Part shown: piece after piece, positions 59,456-64,000 of the stretch
Layout of the letters: the number at the start of each line of letters is the position of its first letter
How positions within the stretch are numbered: the first letter of the stretch is position 1
Source: Farysia itapuensis
Taxonomy: Eukaryota; Basidiomycota; Ustilaginomycetes; Ustilaginales; Ustilaginaceae
Assembly (NCBI GenBank): GCA_023212645.1
Contig: JALBYC010000019.1
Coordinates: forward strand, 152,092-216,091
Length of the DNA stretch: 64,000 nt
Direction of reading: 5' to 3'
The notes under the pieces: generated by a model
The model's database searches: none
What the model saw: the letters and a program-made list of their open reading frames with translations, nothing else
Told to the model about the DNA's origin: nothing
Translations under genes and position numbers: made by a program

Positions 59456-62400
59456 TTATGCCTTATCAGTGCGCCAGTTGAAGATGTCCAGACCTCCAAG
59501 CTTGCCATTGTCATTGCTGTGGCGTAAGGCCAGACTGCCCGCCATAGAAGCAGCTGTGGTTCCCGAAATGGAGCCTTGATTGGCGGCCGAGGTAGATGTC
59601 TTTGAGCCTGCGCGTGGCTCCAGCATCAGACTTCTTCGGTACAGATCGTCGGCGCCTCGACCGCCATATCCACTCTGCACGTCTTCGAGTGCACGTGTCA
59701 GGAACTTCTGAATCTCGGGTACTTCGACCAGATTGTAAGGCACCTGGAAGCGTTGAACCTCGCCAACAATGCGACCAATCTTGACGTATTTGTCAAAGTT
59801 GAGAAGCTTGCGCTCTGGATCCGACGGGCAGGGTCGATTCGCTGCGTTTCCCTCGTGGCAAAACGTCAGGTCTGTCAGGAACAGACCGAGGAAAGGAACG
59901 GCAGGCGGCGATGTGCCTCGCAGCCTCGCTCTGTACCCGGCGTAGTTTCGTGTATGCTCCACAACTCTTCGCTGATGGTCCATCATGCTTCGATTCTTTT
60001 GCGACAATCCATCCCACGTCTTTTTGAGTCTCGTGATGGTCGATGAGTTCAGTGCACACTGGATCGCCATGAGCGTGTGGAAATTGTTGAGCTGCTCGCA
60101 CTTGTCGCCTAGCTTGATGAAGAACTTGAGCAATTGCGATCGCTTGCGCGCATCCGCCTCTCCGAGGATACATTCGCTGATCCAGCCAGTGATGCGCGTC
60201 GACATGGACGACATCTTCTTGACGTGTACGTCATCGATGGCGCCCGCTTCCTTGGTCTCCTTGCTGAATTTGGCGCCCAGTAGCTCTTCTGGCTGTATCG
60301 CGCAATACTGCTTGCTGTCTAGGATGGTCAGCTGCCGAGCGAGTTCCAGAGGATCAAAGTCCAGGATGGTGATCTTGTCCAATGTCTCGCTGCGCAGATT
60401 GGACAGCAGAGTTTTGGCAACGATAGATGTGGGTGGCAGCGCTCCACCCTTCGAAAAGGCCGAAGGAGCGTACATCTGCGAAGAGTCTGTCATCGTAAGA
60501 CCGTGGTTGAGCTTGACTTTTTCGGACGAAATAACCCGCTGAAGGCTTCCAGGTCCTCGCGTGCTGCCGACGAGGACCGTCGTCTTCTGGGCACCGCCTT
60601 CGAGGCGTGTTCGAGCGAGTTCACCAAGGCGCTGAGCAGGGACTGCCAATGGACCAAATGCCGATCTTGCTGCAAATGCAACAAGGCGCAGGAGAATGAC
60701 ATGATCCGTAGCTGGATTCCAGTGGCTCTCAAGCCAGGTCTTGAGCAGGTCAAGGACGCGCAGGCGAACAGGGATAACTTTAACTTCGGTCCATCGCGCT
60801 GTATCCGCTTCGCTCATGAACACGTTCGCTGGAGGGTTCATCTCGAAACGAGCCATAAGAGCCTTGAACAGCTCAAGAGGCGAAGAGAAGACCCTGAAGC
60901 ACAGGAAGAAAGCGTCCGACATGGTCTGTTCGACCATGGTGTCGTGCGGCGTCATCTTCTCGATCAAAGCTTGCAACGAAGCTCCAGTGACTTGGCCTTC
61001 AGCGTTGTATATCACATCAGATGGATCGTAGTCTGGAGCCATATAGCGAGATTCCACAGACACGACGGGGCCCCGTGGTTCCCGATAGACCGAAGGGACG
61101 TTCTGCTCGAGTGAATTTCGCGCCGAACTCTCACCAGTCACCTCGGCTCGAAGCGACACAGTGGCAGATCGCGTCGTGCGCGACATGTTTCGCAAGATTC
61201 CGGCAAAGCCCGCCTGACTCTGCTGTGACTGGCGAGGTTGTGCCGAAGTCATTGCTCGACGACGAGTCTGAGTTTGTTCACCTTCTTCGCCGGCTCGTGA
61301 GACTTTGATGGTGCTATCGTTCTCAGCGTCTGGCAGATCTCGATCCTTCCTTAGGCCCATAGGAGTAGGCATTTCGGACTCGTCGACCCGGATCTCCTGC
61401 TCATCGATGTCATCGAAACTCGAGCGCTGCTCTCCGGGCTCGTACCTCTGCTTGAGGCACGACAGTGTAGTCGCCTTGCGCCCAAGGAAGGAAAGAGTGT
61501 TCTTTCTTTCTGGCACGGGACGGCCACTTTGGCTACTGTAGGAATCGCTTTCGTCGTCGTCGAAGTGGTCTTGACTCGACTCTGCGTTTGTGGATCGTGA
61601 TGAGGGTCGAGAGTGGTAAGTGCGCGCCGCTCTGGGTAGCTCGAGGACAACACTCGGATCGAGTCGGTCTATGCAGAGTCGCACGGCTCCGACACACTCG
61701 CCTCCCGTGCGCAGGACGCTGGTAGCAGCTTGCAATAGACGCGATTTGTCCTCGGCCTCGGCAGCAGACCCGGCCGCAATGGCCGCAGATGGAGCTGACG
61801 TTATGATTCTGGCCGCAGTGACGAGCTGAGTGGTTGCCTCGTACAAATACTCTCTTGTTTCCCATAAAATAGACGTCTCCCTGGGCCGCCTTTGCTGCAG
61901 AGCAGGGTTGTTGTTGACAGCTTCGACGACAAGCAAAAGATTTCTGACGCCAACGACGGCTTCCCGCGTCATATCGATAAGACGAGCGTAACTTGAAGCG
62001 TGACTTTCGGAAGTGTGAGTGTGAACGTGACCGATAAATGCAGCAATGATGGACAGAAGCTGATCATTGGTGACGCTTAAGCGGTGCATGACTTGTTGTG
62101 GTGTCCTTTCCTCCAGACTAGGTGCTCCTTCGTCTTCGAAAGAACCGTAGGACCCCGTGTGGGAGCCCGCTTCATGACCCGAGGCGGATTCGGGGGACTG
62201 AGAGCTTGCGTCAGACCGTGTACGCTCCATAGCGCAGTGATTATTGACAAAATTGCTACTATTGCTGCTGCTCCTGCTTCCATAGCCAGCGACAAGCTTG
62301 TTGTGCGTCAGATAGCGTGCCTGAGCGACAGCGTCAGACACGCCGTCTGAGTCCACAGAGCCGTCTGACGGATGTCGACGCTGGTACTGTCCCCCTGCTT

Positions 62401-63553
62401 CTCCAGGAAGGCTCTTGTTGGAACGGATCGAGGACTGTCTTTGGGTTTGTGCTGGTCTACCCGCGAACAGAGCGTGAGATGAATTAGGGGTTGGCGTCTT
62501 CTCGAGCTCTTGCTGACGACCAGCTTGCAGCCAGTCTGTTGAAGAGTGTCTGTTGGGATCTGCGTAAAACTCGTCATAGGCCGGAGATCGTCGATCTGGA
62601 ACAGAGACGCCACACTCTATGGCAACATCGATGAACTGGAGCACCTTGCGGAACACCTGATCCGCTAGATAGAGCATGGATTCCGTTTCAGATGGGCGCA
62701 GCGACTCGTCAGGCATGGGGGCAGAAGCTTTCCGCGCCTGTGCGACAAGCTTGCTGAGCTCTGAAAGGATGGCTTTGCGTTCGCGCGCCAAATTGGGATG
62801 AGCTTGGAGTATAGAGGATTCGCGCGTCAGACAGTCTGTCTCGGAAAGAACAGACCGCACAGAGGAGATGACGCAGGCGGTAGACGGCTGAAAGTGAGAT
62901 ATACGCTTAGCGGAAGCGGCGCTGCGTAGAAGCGAGATGGCATGTAGAGTTGGGTCCAGGATACCTGCTTCGCCCGTGTCAGCGAGATGCTGTGAGATGG
63001 GCGTGGCCGGACGAGAAGTCTCGGCAGAATAGAATCGTTCTCGCTGAGGCGGTGCAGAGTATGACACTCTGTGACTAGAGCCCGAGTCTGACTGAGCTGC
63101 AGAGCTGGAGCCAGCATAGCCAAGGTTATCATGCCTCAACTCCGGTAGGTCAGCGCTGATAGCTTCTTGGTCCACATAGTTGCTTGGAAACCAGCCGCGA
63201 TAGCCGTCCAGCTCACCGTCCCACCAGCCTGATGGGTCGCGGTTATAAACTCTGATGACCTGTCCAGCTCGGAAAGAGAGACAAGTGGCATTGTTGGAGT
63301 TGAAGTCATGAAGCGCAACGACATGTTCCTCTGTCTGGGAGTAGAACGAATCCAGGTCTCCCTCGGCCACGCCATCAGAATGGTCGGAGAGCTGCAGAGC
63401 CGAAGAGAAGTCCATCACGTCATCCGCGTGGTCCAAGGAATTGTTGGAGGAAGCAAAAGGATGGCGAGGGTAGGAGTATTGCTGTGCGCTGGTCCCAGCC
63501 GCGGAGGCATGGACGTCGGACGACTGCGAGTAGCGAGACATGGTGTCAGCCAT
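59456..63553 (-). CDS. Cdc25-type Ras guanine nucleotide exchange factor with SH3 domain
   Basis: 1365 residues, intronless. An SH3 domain is at about 75-128 (ALHDFNSNNATCLSFRAGQVI, GWWDGELDGYRGWFPSNYV, with intact ALYDF- and WW-type positions). A long Ser-rich middle with a helical region follows (about 230-650). The RasGEF N-domain is near 865-980 (LIEKMTPHD, MSDAFFLCFRVFSSPLELFKAL), and the catalytic RasGEF domain covers about 1085-1310: DPLELARQLTILDSKQYCAIQPEELL, FIKLGDKCEQLNNFHTLMAIQCALNSSTITRLKKTW, PFLGLFLTDLTF and the C-terminal LVEVPEIQKFL. It loads Ras with GTP; in smut fungi such proteins act in morphogenesis, mating and cAMP signalling. Whether it is the Cdc25 or the Sql2-type member is undecided. 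Confidence 0.95.
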   Translation of the reverse strand: MADTMSRYSQSSDVHASAAGTSAQQYSYPRHPFASSNNSLDHADDVMDFSSALQLSDHSDGVAEGDLDSFYSQTEEHVVALHDFNSNNATCLSFRAGQVIRVYNRDPSGWWDGELDGYRGWFPSNYVDQEAISADLPELRHDNLGYAGSSSAAQSDSGSSHRVSYSAPPQRERFYSAETSRPATPISQHLADTGEAGILDPTLHAISLLRSAASAKRISHFQPSTACVISSVRSVLSETDCLTRESSILQAHPNLARERKAILSELSKLVAQARKASAPMPDESLRPSETESMLYLADQVFRKVLQFIDVAIECGVSVPDRRSPAYDEFYADPNRHSSTDWLQAGRQQELEKTPTPNSSHALFAGRPAQTQRQSSIRSNKSLPGEAGGQYQRRHPSDGSVDSDGVSDAVAQARYLTHNKLVAGYGSRSSSNSSNFVNNHCAMERTRSDASSQSPESASGHEAGSHTGSYGSFEDEGAPSLEERTPQQVMHRLSVTNDQLLSIIAAFIGHVHTHTSESHASSYARLIDMTREAVVGVRNLLLVVEAVNNNPALQQRRPRETSILWETREYLYEATTQLVTAARIITSAPSAAIAAGSAAEAEDKSRLLQAATSVLRTGGECVGAVRLCIDRLDPSVVLELPRAARTYHSRPSSRSTNAESSQDHFDDDESDSYSSQSGRPVPERKNTLSFLGRKATTLSCLKQRYEPGEQRSSFDDIDEQEIRVDESEMPTPMGLRKDRDLPDAENDSTIKVSRAGEEGEQTQTRRRAMTSAQPRQSQQSQAGFAGILRNMSRTTRSATVSLRAEVTGESSARNSLEQNVPSVYREPRGPVVSVESRYMAPDYDPSDVIYNAEGQVTGASLQALIEKMTPHDTMVEQTMSDAFFLCFRVFSSPLELFKALMARFEMNPPANVFMSEADTARWTEVKVIPVRLRVLDLLKTWLESHWNPATDHVILLRLVAFAARSAFGPLAVPAQRLGELARTRLEGGAQKTTVLVGSTRGPGSLQRVISSEKVKLNHGLTMTDSSQMYAPSAFSKGGALPPTSIVAKTLLSNLRSETLDKITILDFDPLELARQLTILDSKQYCAIQPEELLGAKFSKETKEAGAIDDVHVKKMSSMSTRITGWISECILGEADARKRSQLLKFFIKLGDKCEQLNNFHTLMAIQCALNSSTITRLKKTWDGLSQKNRSMMDHQRRVVEHTRNYAGYRARLRGTSPPAVPFLGLFLTDLTFCHEGNAANRPCPSDPERKLLNFDKYVKIGRIVGEVQRFQVPYNLVEVPEIQKFLTRALEDVQSGYGGRGADDLYRRSLMLEPRAGSKTSTSAANQGSISGTTAASMAGSLALRHSNDNGKLGGLDIFNWRTDKA

Positions 63554-64000
63554 CTAAAAGCTGTATGCAGTAGACACCATGTTGAGAGATCGCGTGGGGA
63601 GGACACAATAGGGAAGAACGAGACAATAGAGGAGCTCTGATGGTAGCGAGTCTCGTCGTGTGGCACCCAGGCTGATACTACGGTAAGTGAAGCGAGACGA
63701 GGCTGACTTGCGTCAAGCGAGGCGCGGCTGCTTTTCGGTGACAGCAAGGCCAGGTGTTGTTAAAGCCGAGGCACGGAATTGGGATCTGTCCAACCCAGAT
63801 CTCAACGCTAAATTCAAACATAAATCTGATTTCAAGACACTGACTTGAGGGGCAAACAGATGTTCCCCCCTGTGAGCTGTGGCCGCTGTGGTCTGACTCC
63901 GTCTGAGTGAACCTGAACGCAAAATTAGGGTTGGCCAAACACGCCTTTTTTTGAAGTCGATTGTGTTTCCACAAGAAAACACAATTTGAACACAAAGAAA
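63554..64000. other. RasGEF upstream region to window end
   Basis: 447 bp ahead of the RasGEF start, probably promoter and 5' UTR; no gene was recognised. Frames reaching the right edge are unconvincing. Confidence 0.5.

Noticed and set aside
1..64000. Bacterial features: operons, CRISPR arrays, insertion sequences, viral genes
   Set aside because: Gene content, introns and tRNA structure are eukaryotic. No repeat-spacer array, integrase, transposase or capsid-like frame was recognised.

Overview
This window is a gene-dense stretch of a eukaryotic, almost certainly fungal, chromosome. Genes are monocistronic, on both strands, and separated by only about 45-400 bp. Many carry short spliceosomal introns (56-94 nt, GTAAGT/GTATGT-type donors, CAG/AAG acceptors, CTAAC-like branch sites). 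A complex I subunit (NDUFA2), an FHIP/RAI16-like protein, a DysF-domain peroxin and an SH3-RasGEF argue against Saccharomyces-type yeasts. Together with the compact layout and Ser/Ala-rich disordered extensions they suggest a basidiomycete, probably a smut-type (Ustilaginomycotina) yeast. The phylum-level placement is my inference; no search was possible.

Layout. 1-7.1 kb: edge fragment of an unidentified gene, PIG-H (GPI anchor), a kinesin-8, Dom34/Pelota (three-exon-free except one 5' intron) and the three-exon complex I gene NDUFA2. 7.3-17.6 kb: FHIP-like protein, ATP12 (F1-ATPase assembly), a Pex24/Pex30-type peroxin, PIG-S (GPI transamidase) and a disordered protein with KEN and D-box degrons. 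17.9-25.1 kb: intronless PRP8. 25.2-33.2 kb: GET4, mediator subunit MED20, a five-exon GNAT acetyltransferase, a PRELI/Ups-like lipid transfer protein and an atypical bromodomain protein. 33.3-42.3 kb: a small uncharacterised ORF, a gene whose reading frame joins a CBS-domain protein to TAF10, cytosolic Phe-tRNA synthetase alpha, importin-11/Kap120 and a split G-patch protein. 42.4-51.1 kb: a type II membrane protein with Pro/Gly/His repeats, SmG, an intron-containing tRNA-Pro(CGG), a FUN14 protein, dihydroorotase, a 1.66-kb gene-poor region and a forkhead transcription factor. 51.4-64 kb: a 1562-residue coiled-coil protein, the E2 subunit of 2-oxoglutarate dehydrogenase, and a Cdc25-type RasGEF.

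There is no operon, biosynthetic cluster, transposon or CRISPR. Genes are housekeeping in character: mitochondrial (NDUFA2, ATP12, PRELI, FUN14, KGD2), RNA processing (PRP8, SmG, G-patch), GPI anchoring (PIG-H, PIG-S), transcription (MED20, TAF10, forkhead, bromodomain), and signalling. Many neighbours are head-to-head and probably share promoters (81 bp between the peroxin and PIG-S start codons).

The most unusual observation is the uninterrupted reading frame at 33831-34948 that links a CBS-pair protein to the histone-fold TFIID/SAGA subunit TAF10, two proteins that elsewhere in fungi are separate. Next in interest are a bromodomain with Tyr in place of the acetyl-lysine-binding Asn, and a KEN/D-box protein that looks like an APC/C substrate.
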